Shown here piece by piece: positions 17,311 through 25,852 of a stretch of 64,000 bases of DNA. Below the pieces are notes generated by a model that saw nothing but the letters and a program-made list of their open reading frames with translations, ran no database searches and was not told the origin of the DNA. This DNA is from CAMAVH01 sp046297835. GTDB lineage: Bacteria; Pseudomonadota; Alphaproteobacteria; SMXQ01. The translations under genes and the position numbers were made by a program. The DNA is taken from the NCBI GenBank assembly GCA_046297835.1, contig JBKBHI010000006.1:124001-188000 (forward strand), given 5' to 3'. Numbering within the stretch: the stretch's first letter is position 1; each line of letters opens with the position of its first letter.

Positions 17311-18111
17311 ATGCCAGAAAAATCATCCGTCGAGAATCCCGCCGCCGATGATGCCGCCGACGGCAGCTATCAGCCGCGCGTGCGCCTGTTCGTCGCGGCG
17401 TCGCTCGCCGCCGGCGAAGCGGTCGCGCTGGAGGCGGGGCAGGCGCATTATCTCGTCAATGTCATGCGCCTGAAAGACGGCGACGAGGTTTGCCTGTTCA
17501 ACGGCCGCGACGGCGAATGGCGCGCGCGTCTGCAAGACGCCAAGCGCAAGAGCTGCGCCGCCGTTCCGGCGGCGCTCTTGCGCGCGCAAAGATCCGAGGC
17601 CGACGTCTGGCTGCTGTTCGCGCCCTTGAAGAAGGCGCGCACCGATTATCTCGCCGAAAAAGCGACCGAGCTCGGCGCGTCGCTGCTTTGGCCGGTCTAT
17701 ACGCGTCGCACGGTGGCCGAGCGCGTCAATCTCGACCGGTTGCGCGCCAACGCGATCGAAGCGGCCGAGCAGAGCGAGCGCCTGACCGTTCCCGAGCTGC
17801 GCGCGCCAGCCAAATTGACAGACGCGTTGCAGGATTGGCCGGCCGGCCGCCGGCTGATTTTGTGCGACGAAAGCGGCGCGGCGAAACCGATGGCGGACGC
17901 GCTTACCGATGTGAAACCTGGCGAGCCGCTGGCGCTCTTGATCGGCCCCGAGGGCGGTTTCTCGGCGGTGGAGCTTGACGCCTTGCGCAAACTTCCGTTT
18001 GTTAAGCCCGTGGGATTGGGGCCGCGCGTCTTGCGCGCCGACACCGCCGCGCTCGCCGCCCTCGCTTGCCTGCAAGCGCTCGTCGGCGACTGGCGACAAT
18101 CCCGCGCTTGA
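17311..18111 (+). CDS. rsmE: 16S rRNA (uracil(1498)-N(3))-methyltransferase
   Basis: SPOUT methyltransferase that modifies m3U1498 of 16S rRNA in assembled 30S subunits. 266 residues: an N-terminal PUA-like domain (HYLVNVMRLKDGDEVCLFNG) and a C-terminal knotted SAM domain with LIGPEGGFSAVELDAL and VGLGPRVLRADTAALAAL. The N-terminal extension of about 20 residues is polar and acidic. It is followed after 49 bp by gshA, a neighbour pair also seen in other alphaproteobacteria. Confidence 0.95.
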   Translation: MPEKSSVENPAADDAADGSYQPRVRLFVAASLAAGEAVALEAGQAHYLVNVMRLKDGDEVCLFNGRDGEWRARLQDAKRKSCAAVPAALLRAQRSEADVWLLFAPLKKARTDYLAEKATELGASLLWPVYTRRTVAERVNLDRLRANAIEAAEQSERLTVPELRAPAKLTDALQDWPAGRRLILCDESGAAKPMADALTDVKPGEPLALLIGPEGGFSAVELDALRKLPFVKPVGLGPRVLRADTAALAALACLQALVGDWRQSRA

Positions 18112-18160
18112 GTCTTTCTTCTCCCAAGTTTTTCTTCCCCCAAGCATCGAGCACCGCGCC

Positions 18161-19525
18161 ATGTCCGGACCGTCGCAACCCTCGGCCGAGCCGATCACCG
18201 ACAAGCGTCAGCTCGTCGATTACGTCGCCTCCGGCAACAAGCCGCGCGAGCAATGGCGCGTCGGCACCGAGCACGAGAAGTTCGCCTACGATCTCGACAC
18301 GCACCGGCCGCTGCCCTACGAGGGGCCGAACGGCATCGGCGAGATTCTCCAGCGCCTGACCCGCTTCGGCTGGCAGCCGGTGAAAGAGGCCGGCAAGGTC
18401 ATCGCCCTGACGCAGAACGGCGCGTCGATCACGCTCGAGCCGGGCGGCCAGTTCGAACTGTCCGGCGCGCCCTTGGAAAACGTGCATCAGACCTGCGAGG
18501 AGGTGCACGAGCATCTCGACCAGGTGAAGGGCATCGGCGCCGAGCTCGGCACCGGCATGCTCGGCCTCGGCTTCAATCCGCTGTGGCGGCGCGAGGATAT
18601 CCCGTGGATGCCCAAGGGCCGCTACAAGATCATGCGCGCCTATATGCCCAAGCGCGGCCAGCTCGGTCTCGACATGATGCTGCGCACCTGCACCATCCAG
18701 GCGAATCTCGATTACGAATCCGAAGCCGACATGGCGAAGAAGTTTCGCGTCGGCTTGGCGCTGCAGCCGATCGCCACGGCTTTGTTCGCCAATTCGCCGT
18801 TCGTCGAGGGCAAGCCGAGCGGCTATTTGAGCTATCGCAGCCACGTCTGGACCGACACCGATCCCGACCGCACCGGCGATCTGCCCTTCGTGTTCGAGCA
18901 GGGCTTCGGCTTCGAGCGCTACGTCGATTATCTGCTCGATGTGCCGATGTATTTCGTCTATCGCGACGGCCAATATATCGACGCCGCCGGCCAGTCGTTC
19001 CGCGATTTCATGGCTGGCCGCTTGCCCGCCATGCCGGGCCAGGTCCCGACCATGGGCGATTGGGTCGATCACATGACGACCGCTTTCCCCGAAGTGCGCC
19101 TGAAAAAATATCTCGAAATGCGCGGCGCCGACGGCGGCCCGTGGCGGCGCATCTGCGCCGTGCCGGCGCTCTGGGTCGGCCTGCTCTACGACACGGCGGC
19201 GCTCGACGCCGCCTGGGACTTGGCGAAGGACTGGACCGACGCGGAGCGCGCCTACTTGCGCCGCGAAGTGCCCAAGACCGGCCTCGCGACGATCTTCCGC
19301 GGCAAGCCGTTGAAGATTCTGGCGCGCCAGACCGTCGCCATCGCCCGCCAGGGGCTTGCCGCGCGCAAGCGTTACGACTATCTCGGGCGCGACGAAGGCC
19401 GCTTCCTGGAGGAGCTGACCGATATCGCCGAGCGCGGCCGCACCCCGGCCGACGACCTGCTCGCCAAATACCACGGCGATTGGCACGGCGAGGCCGATCC
19501 GGTGTTCAAGGACTACGCCTATTGA
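18161..19525 (+). CDS. gshA: Glutamate--cysteine ligase (alphaproteobacterial/plant-type)
   Basis: ATP-dependent first step of glutathione synthesis. 454 residues from the MSGPSQPS ATG, matching the plant-like GshA family of alphaproteobacteria. Seen: WRVGTEHEKFAYD, ITLEPGGQFELSGAPL, MLRTCTIQANLDYESEADM, and QGFGFERYVDYLLDVPMYFVYR. Upstream in-frame sequence overlaps rsmE and is not part of the gene. It is followed 61 bp later by a chorismate mutase gene. gshB is not in the window. Confidence 0.95.
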   Translation: MSGPSQPSAEPITDKRQLVDYVASGNKPREQWRVGTEHEKFAYDLDTHRPLPYEGPNGIGEILQRLTRFGWQPVKEAGKVIALTQNGASITLEPGGQFELSGAPLENVHQTCEEVHEHLDQVKGIGAELGTGMLGLGFNPLWRREDIPWMPKGRYKIMRAYMPKRGQLGLDMMLRTCTIQANLDYESEADMAKKFRVGLALQPIATALFANSPFVEGKPSGYLSYRSHVWTDTDPDRTGDLPFVFEQGFGFERYVDYLLDVPMYFVYRDGQYIDAAGQSFRDFMAGRLPAMPGQVPTMGDWVDHMTTAFPEVRLKKYLEMRGADGGPWRRICAVPALWVGLLYDTAALDAAWDLAKDWTDAERAYLRREVPKTGLATIFRGKPLKILARQTVAIARQGLAARKRYDYLGRDEGRFLEELTDIAERGRTPADDLLAKYHGDWHGEADPVFKDYAY

Positions 19526-19586
19526 GTTGGGAACTCGAGCGCCGCGCGACCGTTCCCTTCCGAACGCATAACAGGGATGCCCTGAC

Positions 19587-19901
19587 ATGAGCGACATCCG
19601 CAAAGCCCCCGATGCTTGCGCCACCATGGCCGACCTGCGCGCCGAGATCGACCGGCTCGACCGCCAGATCGTCGCCCGCCTCGCCGAACGTTCGGGCTAC
19701 GTGGCGCGCGCGGCCGAGATCAAGCGCAGCAAATCCGAAGTGGTGGACAAGCCGCGCATCGAGGACGTCATCGCCAAGGTGCGCGAGCAGGCGGTGAGCT
19801 TCAACGCCGACCCCGAGCTGATCGAGGCGATCTACCGCTCGATGATCGCCGCCTTCATCGCCTACGAAGAACGCGCCTTCGAGGCCAAAGGCCGGAATTA
19901 G
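19587..19901 (+). CDS. Chorismate mutase, AroQ class
   Basis: A 104-residue all-helical AroQ-type chorismate mutase that makes prephenate for Phe/Tyr synthesis. The conserved pattern is visible: LRAEIDRLDRQIVARLAERSGYVARAAEIKRSK (first helix with Arg and Lys ligands), then RIEDVIAKVREQA and a final IYRSMIAAFIAYEE. There is no fused second domain. The start is the ATG after CAGGGATGCCCTGAC. A triple REP-like cluster lies immediately downstream. Confidence 0.92.
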   Translation: MSDIRKAPDACATMADLRAEIDRLDRQIVARLAERSGYVARAAEIKRSKSEVVDKPRIEDVIAKVREQAVSFNADPELIEAIYRSMIAAFIAYEERAFEAKGRN

Positions 19902-19942
19902 GCGGCTTAGAAAAGTCTCGCCGCATAATCCGCATAAAATGC

Positions 19943-20100
19943 CGTCATGGCCGGACTTGTTCCGGCCATCCACGCCTTTCTTTTATCGAGACCGCAAGTC
20001 GTGGATGCCCGGAATAAATCCGGGCATGACGATGGGGAAAAATTTCCCCCGCGCTCAGGCCATTGAAACATGGATGCTCGGGTCAAGCCCGAGCATGACG
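19943..20100. repeat. REP-like palindrome cluster, three units (site 2)
   Basis: Three hairpin units in a 265-bp gap between convergent genes. 19943-19974 has stem TGGCCGGA/TCCGGCCA. 20000-20031 has stem TGCCCGG/CCGGGCA in inverse orientation. 20070-20100 has stem TGCTCGGG/CCCGAGCA, inverse. Each has an outer CGTCA/TGACG end and an inner TCCAC/GTGGA or TCCAT/ATGGA end. Stem changes between units are compensatory. Confidence 0.85.
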
Positions 20101-20166
20101 GTTCGTTATGCGGCAACAGCTCGGATCAAGTCCGAAGGCGACGATTGGTTTTCGCCGCTTGCATCG

Positions 20167-20541
20167 TTAGCCCCACAGCCACCAGGCGAGCGCGGCGAGG
20201 GCCGCGATCCAGATGGCGATCACGGCGATCGATCCCGCGCGCTTGAGCGCTTGCGGCGCGGCCATTTTCGCGTTGACGCGCGCGCGGCACTCCGCCATCA
20301 CCTCCGCCGGCACCAGCTTGATCGCCAGCCAGATCATCGCCGGCAGCAGGATGGCGTCGTCGACGAAGCCCAGCACCGGGATGAAATCGGGGATTAGGTC
20401 GATGGGGCTGACGGCATAGGCCACCGTCGCGACGGCGAGCGCCTTGGCGAGCCAGGGCGTGCGCGGGTCGCGGATAGCGAGCGTCAGCGCGAAGCCGTCG
20501 CGCTTGAGCCGCTTGGCCCAACCGACAATGGCAGCGATCAT
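20167..20541 (-). CDS. YkvA/DUF1232 family small membrane protein
   Basis: A 124-residue protein with the DUF1232 core KALAVATVAYAVSPIDLIPDFIPVLGFVDDAI, including the family's YxxSPIDLIPD motif, and a hydrophobic C-terminal segment (about residues 100-123). Function unknown. The ATG at 20541 overlaps the stop of the upstream VOC gene (ATGA); a longer reading in this frame runs through that gene and is not credible. Confidence 0.88.
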   Translation of the reverse strand: MIAAIVGWAKRLKRDGFALTLAIRDPRTPWLAKALAVATVAYAVSPIDLIPDFIPVLGFVDDAILLPAMIWLAIKLVPAEVMAECRARVNAKMAAPQALKRAGSIAVIAIWIAALAALAWWLWG

Positions 20542-20969
20542 TCTTTGTCCGGAAGCCGGACGCGACCGTCGGCGTCGATGGTCCAGAAGGGATTGTGCGC
20601 CACTTCCCACAGATGCCCATCGGGATCGGCGAAATAGCCGGCGTAGCCGCCCCACGGCGTTTGCGCGGCCGGCTTGGTCACGGCCGCGCCGGCGGCTTTG
20701 GCTTCGGCCATCACCGCGTCCACTTCGGCGCGCGAGCGCGCGTTGTAGGCGAGGCTGAGCGCGCGAAAGCCCGCACCTTCGGCGGCGAGGTTCGCGTCCT
20801 TCGCCAGGTCGTCGCGGGCCCACAGCGCCACTACCATGCCGCCGGCCTGATAGAAGGCGACCTCGGCTTGCGGATTGTTCTTCCGCCAGCCGAGGCCGTC
20901 CTCATAGAAGCGTCGCGCGCGCTCAAGATCGGCGACGCCGAGCGTGACGAGGCTGAGGCGCTGCTCCAC
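20538..20969 (-). CDS. VOC family (glyoxalase/bleomycin-resistance fold) protein
   Basis: A 143-residue vicinal-oxygen-chelate protein. The paired beta-alpha-beta modules are seen: LVTLGVADLERARRFYEDGLGW at the N-terminus and GYAGYFADPDGHLWEVAHNPFW at the C-terminus, with the metal-ligand positions of the family (Glu in WEVAHNP). Substrate unknown. It starts with GTG. Four-base overlap with the YkvA-like gene indicates one transcript. Confidence 0.88.
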   Translation of the reverse strand: MEQRLSLVTLGVADLERARRFYEDGLGWRKNNPQAEVAFYQAGGMVVALWARDDLAKDANLAAEGAGFRALSLAYNARSRAEVDAVMAEAKAAGAAVTKPAAQTPWGGYAGYFADPDGHLWEVAHNPFWTIDADGRVRLPDKE

Positions 20970-20986
20970 CCGTGCGGCCGTGCGCT

Positions 20987-22447
20987 TTACGCGGCGGTGC
21001 CGCCGACCGTGAGGCCGGCGATCTTCAGGGTCGGCTGGCCGACGCCGACCGGCACGCCCTGGCCGTCCTTGCCGCAGGTGCCGATGCCGTCGTCGAGCTT
21101 CATGTCGTTGCCGATCATGCTCACCTTGGTCAGCACGTCCGGCCCGTTGCCGATCAGCGTCGCGCCCTTCACGGCGGGGCCGATCTTGCCGTCCTCGATC
21201 AGATAGGCTTCGGTGGCGGAGAACACGAACTTGCCCGAGGTGATGTCGACCTGGCCGCCGCCGAACTGCACGGCATAGAGGCCCTTCTTCACCGATTTGA
21301 CGATCTCCTGCGGATCGTGCGCCCCGGCAAGCATCACCGTGTTGGTCATGCGCGGCATCGGCCGGTGGCCGTAGCTCTCGCGCCGGCCGTTGCCGGTGGC
21401 GGCCACGCCCATCAGGCGGGCATTGAGCCGGTCCTGCATATAGCCTTTGAGGATGCCGTCCTCGATCAGCACGGTGCGGTGACCCGGCGTGCCCTCGTCG
21501 TCGATGGTGATCGAGCCGCGCCGGTCGGGCAGGGTGCCGTCGTCCACCACGGTGACGCCGGGCGCGGCGACGCGCTGGCCGATCAGGCCTGAGAAGGCCG
21601 AGGTCTTCTTGCGGTTGAAATCGCCTTCGAGCCCGTGGCCGATGGCTTCGTGCAGCAGGATGCCGGGCCAGCCGTTGCCGAGCACGACATCCATCTCGCC
21701 GGCCGGGGCCGGGCGCGAGCCGAGATTGACCAGAGCCTGACGCAGCGCCTCATCCACTTGCGCCTGCCAGCGTTCGGGCGCGACCCAGGCCTCGTACAGG
21801 GCGCGGCCGCCGACCCCGGCGCTGCCCGATTCCTGGCGGTCGCCCTCGCCGACGACGACATTGACGTTGAGCCGCACCAGGGGGCGCACGTCGGCGGCGC
21901 GCTCGCCGCCGGCGCGGACGATCTCGATCACGCGCCATTCGCCGGTCAGCGAGGCCGAGACCTGGCGCACGCGCGGGTCCTTGGCGCGGGCATAGGCGTC
22001 GATGTCGGCGAGCAGCTTCACCTTGGCCGCGAATTCCATGGCGTTGAGCGGATTGGCGTCGGTGTAGAGCAGGCGGTTGGTGCCCTGGGGCGGAGCGGCG
22101 AGGGTGCCGCCATGGCCGCGCGCCACGGTTTTCACCGTCTCGCCGGCCCGGGCGATGGCGGCCTCCGACAATTCGCTGGCATGGGCGTAGCCGGTCGCCT
22201 CGCCGGCGATGGCGCGCAGGCCGAAGCCCTGGGAACTGTCGAAATTGGCGGTTTTGAGCCGCCCGTCGTCGAAGCCGAAGGCTTCCGAGACGCGATATTC
22301 CAGATACAGCTCGCCGTCGTCGGCGCCCTTCAGGGCCTCGTCGGTCAGGGCCTGGACCTTGGGGCGCGACAGGCCGGCCTTGTCGAAAAACAGGCTGTCG
22401 GCGGTGGCCAAGGCATTGAGAGAGGCGGCGGAAACGGGCGAGGACAT
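20987..22447 (-). CDS. tldD: TldD metalloprotease (catalytic subunit)
   Basis: Catalytic half of the TldD/TldE protease. 486 residues from MSSPVSAASLN, which has an AGGAG ribosome site; an in-frame extension to 22651 would overlap the TPR gene and lacks family features. The zinc motif His266-Glu267-x3-His271 (HEAIGHGLEGD) is intact, followed by the FNRKTSAFSGLIG region and DDGTLPDRRGSITIDDEG. The partner pmbA is 8.6 kb away on the same strand. Confidence 0.96.
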   Translation of the reverse strand: MSSPVSAASLNALATADSLFFDKAGLSRPKVQALTDEALKGADDGELYLEYRVSEAFGFDDGRLKTANFDSSQGFGLRAIAGEATGYAHASELSEAAIARAGETVKTVARGHGGTLAAPPQGTNRLLYTDANPLNAMEFAAKVKLLADIDAYARAKDPRVRQVSASLTGEWRVIEIVRAGGERAADVRPLVRLNVNVVVGEGDRQESGSAGVGGRALYEAWVAPERWQAQVDEALRQALVNLGSRPAPAGEMDVVLGNGWPGILLHEAIGHGLEGDFNRKKTSAFSGLIGQRVAAPGVTVVDDGTLPDRRGSITIDDEGTPGHRTVLIEDGILKGYMQDRLNARLMGVAATGNGRRESYGHRPMPRMTNTVMLAGAHDPQEIVKSVKKGLYAVQFGGGQVDITSGKFVFSATEAYLIEDGKIGPAVKGATLIGNGPDVLTKVSMIGNDMKLDDGIGTCGKDGQGVPVGVGQPTLKIAGLTVGGTAA

Positions 22448-22511
22448 GGGCGGCTCCTGAACTGTGCCCTTTGAAGATAGGCATTCGCCCGGGCGGTATC
22501 CAGCGATCCGG

Positions 22512-22970
22512 CTATTTCGCCAAAGCGGCGTCCAAATCGGCCAGTTCCTCGCAGCCGGCCGGACAGAGCGCCGCCAAGCGGGCGCGCAGCCGCTCGGCGC
22601 CCGGCCGGTCGCCGGCCTGGAGATGCCATTCGCCGTAATATTCCAGGGCACCCTTATGGTCCGGCTCCAGGGTCAGAGCCTGCTGGTAATGGTAGCGCGC
22701 GACGGACAGATCGCCGCCCTTGCGGTGGGCGAATCCCAGCATGTTGTGGGCGTCGGCGTTGTTGGCGTCGGACGCCAGAACGCGCTGCAAAAGCCCGATG
22801 GCGACGTCATATCGCCCGGCTTTGGCCGCTTGCGTGCCGGCGGCGAGGTCGGCGTCGCGCATGGCGCGCTCGGCCGAATCGTCCATCGGCGCGGCGATGG
22901 CCAGGCTCGGCGGTTGGGCCGCGAGCCCGATCGCGAGCGCGAATGCGAGGCGGAAGCCTCTGATCGGCAT
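22512..22970 (-). CDS. TPR repeat protein, exported
   Basis: A 152-residue protein with a signal peptide (MPIRGFRLAFALAIGLAAQPPSLAIA). About three tetratricopeptide helices pairs follow: AGTQAAKAGRYDVAIGLLQRVLAS, ADAHNMLGFAHRKGGDLSVARYHYQQALTLEPDH, and a third ending in CPAGCEELADLDAALAK with two Cys. Probably a periplasmic protein-interaction factor. Sixty-four bases separate it from tldD on the same strand. Specific role unknown. Confidence 0.8.
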   Translation of the reverse strand: MPIRGFRLAFALAIGLAAQPPSLAIAAPMDDSAERAMRDADLAAGTQAAKAGRYDVAIGLLQRVLASDANNADAHNMLGFAHRKGGDLSVARYHYQQALTLEPDHKGALEYYGEWHLQAGDRPGAERLRARLAALCPAGCEELADLDAALAK

Positions 22971-23229
22971 GTAAAATTCCTTCCCAACCGGGCGCGGCCC
23001 GATTACACATGGTCGGCGCTTTTCGCGTCATTCGCGTGACGCGGACGGCCGGCTTGCCGGCGCGCGGCACGACGCATCGGACAGCCCCTCCGCCGGCTTC
23101 GATTTCTCGCTAAAAACCCTTTGGTTTCACGAGGATAGCGGATGGGCCCTTAGTTCTGGCGCGGCGGCGCGCCGTGGTCTATAAGGCCGCGCGAATGTTC
23201 CTTCGGTCACCCGCGACAGGATCTCGAGG

Positions 23230-24087
23230 ATGAAGTTGAGTCAGGTTATCGCCAAAATCGCCCCCAAGGCTTTCGGCGCCATCGCCGCCGCCGCCGCTCT
23301 CCTCCTGCCGGGCCTCGCCGCTGCCGCCGTGCCGCAGCCCTGGACCTTCGGTTTCCAGGAGGCCGCCACCCCGGTCGCCCGGGACATCCACGATCTGCAC
23401 CATCTGCTGCTGGTCATCATCACGGCGATCACGCTGTTCGTGCTGGCGCTGCTGATCTACGTGATCGTGCGCTTCAACGCTAAGCGCAACCCGACGCCGT
23501 CGCGCACCTCGCACAACACGCTGATCGAGGTGCTGTGGACCGTCCTGCCGGTGCTCATCCTCGTCGTCATCGCCGTGCCGTCGTTCAAGCTGCTCTACTT
23601 CATGGACCGCACCGACAAGCCCGAGATGACCCTCAAGGTCACCGGCCATCAATGGTACTGGTCCTATCAATACCAGGACCACGGCGATTTCCAGTTCGAC
23701 AGCCTGATGATCCCGACCGACCAGCTCAAGCCGGGCCAGCACCGCCTGCTCGAAGTCGACAACCAGGTCGTCGTGCCGATCAACACCAACATCCGCTTGC
23801 TCGTCACGTCGCAAGACGTGTTGCACGCCTGGGCCGTGCCGGCCTTCGGCGTGAAGATGGACACCGTGCCCGGCCGCCTCAACGAGACCTGGATGCGCAT
23901 CGAGCGCCCCGGCACCTATTACGGCCAGTGCTCGGAACTGTGCGGCGTCAACCACGGCTTCATGCCGATCGCCGTGCGCGCCGTCTCCAAGGAAGAATTC
24001 CAGGTCTGGGTCGAGGAGGCGCGCAAGAAGTTCGCTTCCGCTGAACCCGTCGCCAAAGACACGCAGCTCGCCGCCGTCGCCCAATAA
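23230..24087 (+). CDS. ctaC: Cytochrome c oxidase subunit II (aa3 type)
   Basis: CuA-bearing subunit that accepts electrons from cytochrome c. 285 residues: a signal peptide (to about residue 30, AAAVPQPW), two transmembrane helices (about 60-85 and 105-125), and a cupredoxin domain with the complete CuA site YYGQCSELCGVNHGFMPI. HQWYWSYQY is the conserved aromatic electron-entry patch. There is no fused cytochrome c domain. It heads the oxidase operon; the 259-bp gap upstream must hold the promoter, and TATAAG at 23180-23185 is one possible -10. Confidence 0.97.
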   Translation: MKLSQVIAKIAPKAFGAIAAAAALLLPGLAAAAVPQPWTFGFQEAATPVARDIHDLHHLLLVIITAITLFVLALLIYVIVRFNAKRNPTPSRTSHNTLIEVLWTVLPVLILVVIAVPSFKLLYFMDRTDKPEMTLKVTGHQWYWSYQYQDHGDFQFDSLMIPTDQLKPGQHRLLEVDNQVVVPINTNIRLLVTSQDVLHAWAVPAFGVKMDTVPGRLNETWMRIERPGTYYGQCSELCGVNHGFMPIAVRAVSKEEFQVWVEEARKKFASAEPVAKDTQLAAVAQ

Positions 24088-24126
24088 ACGCCGAGCCGCA
24101 GATAGTTCGAGAGAAGAGGTCAGGTC

Positions 24127-25779
24127 ATGAGTCACACCCACGATCACAGCCACGGGCACGATCACGCCCACGGCCACAGCCATGACGATCACCGTCACGG
24201 CGATCACGGCTACGTCGGCGGCTGGAAGCGCTGGCTGTTCTCGACCAACCACAAAGACATCGGCACGCTCTACATCATCTTCGCGATCGTCGCGGGCCTG
24301 ATCGGCGGCGCCTTCTCGATCGTCATGCGCATGGAGCTGCAGGATCCGGGCGACCAGATCCTCGGCGGCGACCACCAGTTCTTCAACGTGCTGGTCACCG
24401 CGCACGCCTTCCTCATGATCTTCTTCATGGTCATGCCGGCCCTCATCGGCGGCTTCGGCAACTGGTTCGTGCCGATCATGATCGGCGCGCCCGACATGGC
24501 CTTCCCGCGCATGAACAACATCAGCTTCTGGCTGCTGGTTCCGGCGATCCTGCTGCTCGTCGCCTCGGCCATGGTCGCCGGCGGCGTCGGCACCGGCTGG
24601 ACGGTCTATCCGCCGCTCTCCTCGATCGTCGGCCATCCGGGCGCGGCGGTCGATCTCGCGATCTTCAGCCTGCACATCGCCGGCGCGTCGTCGATCCTCG
24701 GCGCGATCAACTTCATCACGACGATCTTCAACATGCGCGCGCCGGGCATGACCCTGCACCGCATGCCGCTGTTCGTCTGGGCCGTGCTGATCACCGCCTT
24801 CCTGCTGCTGCTGTCGCTCCCGGTCCTCGCCGGCGCGATCACCATGCTGCTGACCGACCGCAACTTCGGCACGGCGTTCTTCGACGCCTCGAAGGGCGGC
24901 GATCCGGTGCTCTACCAGCACCTGTTCTGGTTCTTCGGCCACCCCGAGGTCTACATCCTGATCCTGCCGGGCTTCGGCATCATCAGCCAGATCGTCGCGA
25001 CCTTCTCGCGCAAGCCGGTGTTCGGCTATCTCGGCATGGCCTACGCCATGGTCGCGATCGGCGTCGTCGGCTTCGTCGTGTGGGCGCACCACATGTTCAC
25101 GGTCGGCATGAGCGTCAACACCCGCGCCTACTTCGTCGCGGCGACGATGGTCATCGCCGTGCCGACGGGCATCAAGATCTTCTCGTGGATCGCCACCATG
25201 TGGGGCGGCTCCATCACCTTCAAGACGCCGATGCTGTTCGCCGTCGGCTTCATCTTCCTGTTCACCGTCGGGGGCGTGACCGGCGTCGTGCTGGCCAACG
25301 CCGGCGTCGACATCGCCCTGCACGACACCTACTACGTGGTGGCGCACTTCCATTACGTGCTGTCGCTCGGCGCGGTGTTCGCCATCTTCGCCGGCTTCTA
25401 CTACTGGTTCGGCAAGATGTCGGGCCGCCAGTATCCGGAGTGGATGGGCAAGCTGCACTTCTGGCTGTTCTTCATCGGCGTGAACCTGACGTTCTTCCCG
25501 ATGCACTTCCTCGGCCTGCAGGGCATGCCGCGCCGCATCCCCGACTATCCCGACGCCTTCCACGGCTGGAACTACGTCGCCTCGATCGGCTCCTACATCT
25601 CGGGCGTCAGCGTCCTGGTGTTCCTGTTCCTGGTCTACCGCACGCTGACCGCGGGCGCGAAGGTACCGGCGAATCCGTGGGGCGAGGGCGCGACGACGCT
25701 GGAATGGACCGTGCCGTCGCCGCCGGCCTTCCACACGTTCGACGAAGTGCCGAAGATCGAGCCGGCCAAGCACCACTGA
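24127..25779 (+). CDS. ctaD: Cytochrome c oxidase subunit I, with His-rich N-terminal tail
   Basis: Heme a/a3-CuB catalytic subunit. 550 residues with twelve transmembrane helices. GHPEVYILILPGFGIIS carries the His-Tyr cross-link and the E/Y of A-family proton channels. WAHHMFTVGM supplies CuB His ligands, and VVAHFHYVLS the heme ligands. Odd: residues 3-27 contain 12 His interleaved with Asp, Ser and Gly (HTHDHSHGHDHAHGHSHDDH) before the conserved start of helix I (WLFSTNHKDIGTLY). This tail may bind copper or zinc. Confidence 0.97.
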   Translation: MSHTHDHSHGHDHAHGHSHDDHRHGDHGYVGGWKRWLFSTNHKDIGTLYIIFAIVAGLIGGAFSIVMRMELQDPGDQILGGDHQFFNVLVTAHAFLMIFFMVMPALIGGFGNWFVPIMIGAPDMAFPRMNNISFWLLVPAILLLVASAMVAGGVGTGWTVYPPLSSIVGHPGAAVDLAIFSLHIAGASSILGAINFITTIFNMRAPGMTLHRMPLFVWAVLITAFLLLLSLPVLAGAITMLLTDRNFGTAFFDASKGGDPVLYQHLFWFFGHPEVYILILPGFGIISQIVATFSRKPVFGYLGMAYAMVAIGVVGFVVWAHHMFTVGMSVNTRAYFVAATMVIAVPTGIKIFSWIATMWGGSITFKTPMLFAVGFIFLFTVGGVTGVVLANAGVDIALHDTYYVVAHFHYVLSLGAVFAIFAGFYYWFGKMSGRQYPEWMGKLHFWLFFIGVNLTFFPMHFLGLQGMPRRIPDYPDAFHGWNYVASIGSYISGVSVLVFLFLVYRTLTAGAKVPANPWGEGATTLEWTVPSPPAFHTFDEVPKIEPAKHH

Positions 25780-25852
25780 CGGCTCGCACGACCCAGGCGG
25801 CTCCTCCTTCCGGGCGGAGCCGCCGACCGCTTGAGAGAGTGAGGACCGCCCC

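Noticed and set aside
19943..20100. CRISPR-like array of short palindromic repeats
   Set aside because: Units alternate in orientation, stems differ, spacing is irregular and no cas genes are present; they fit REP-like elements.
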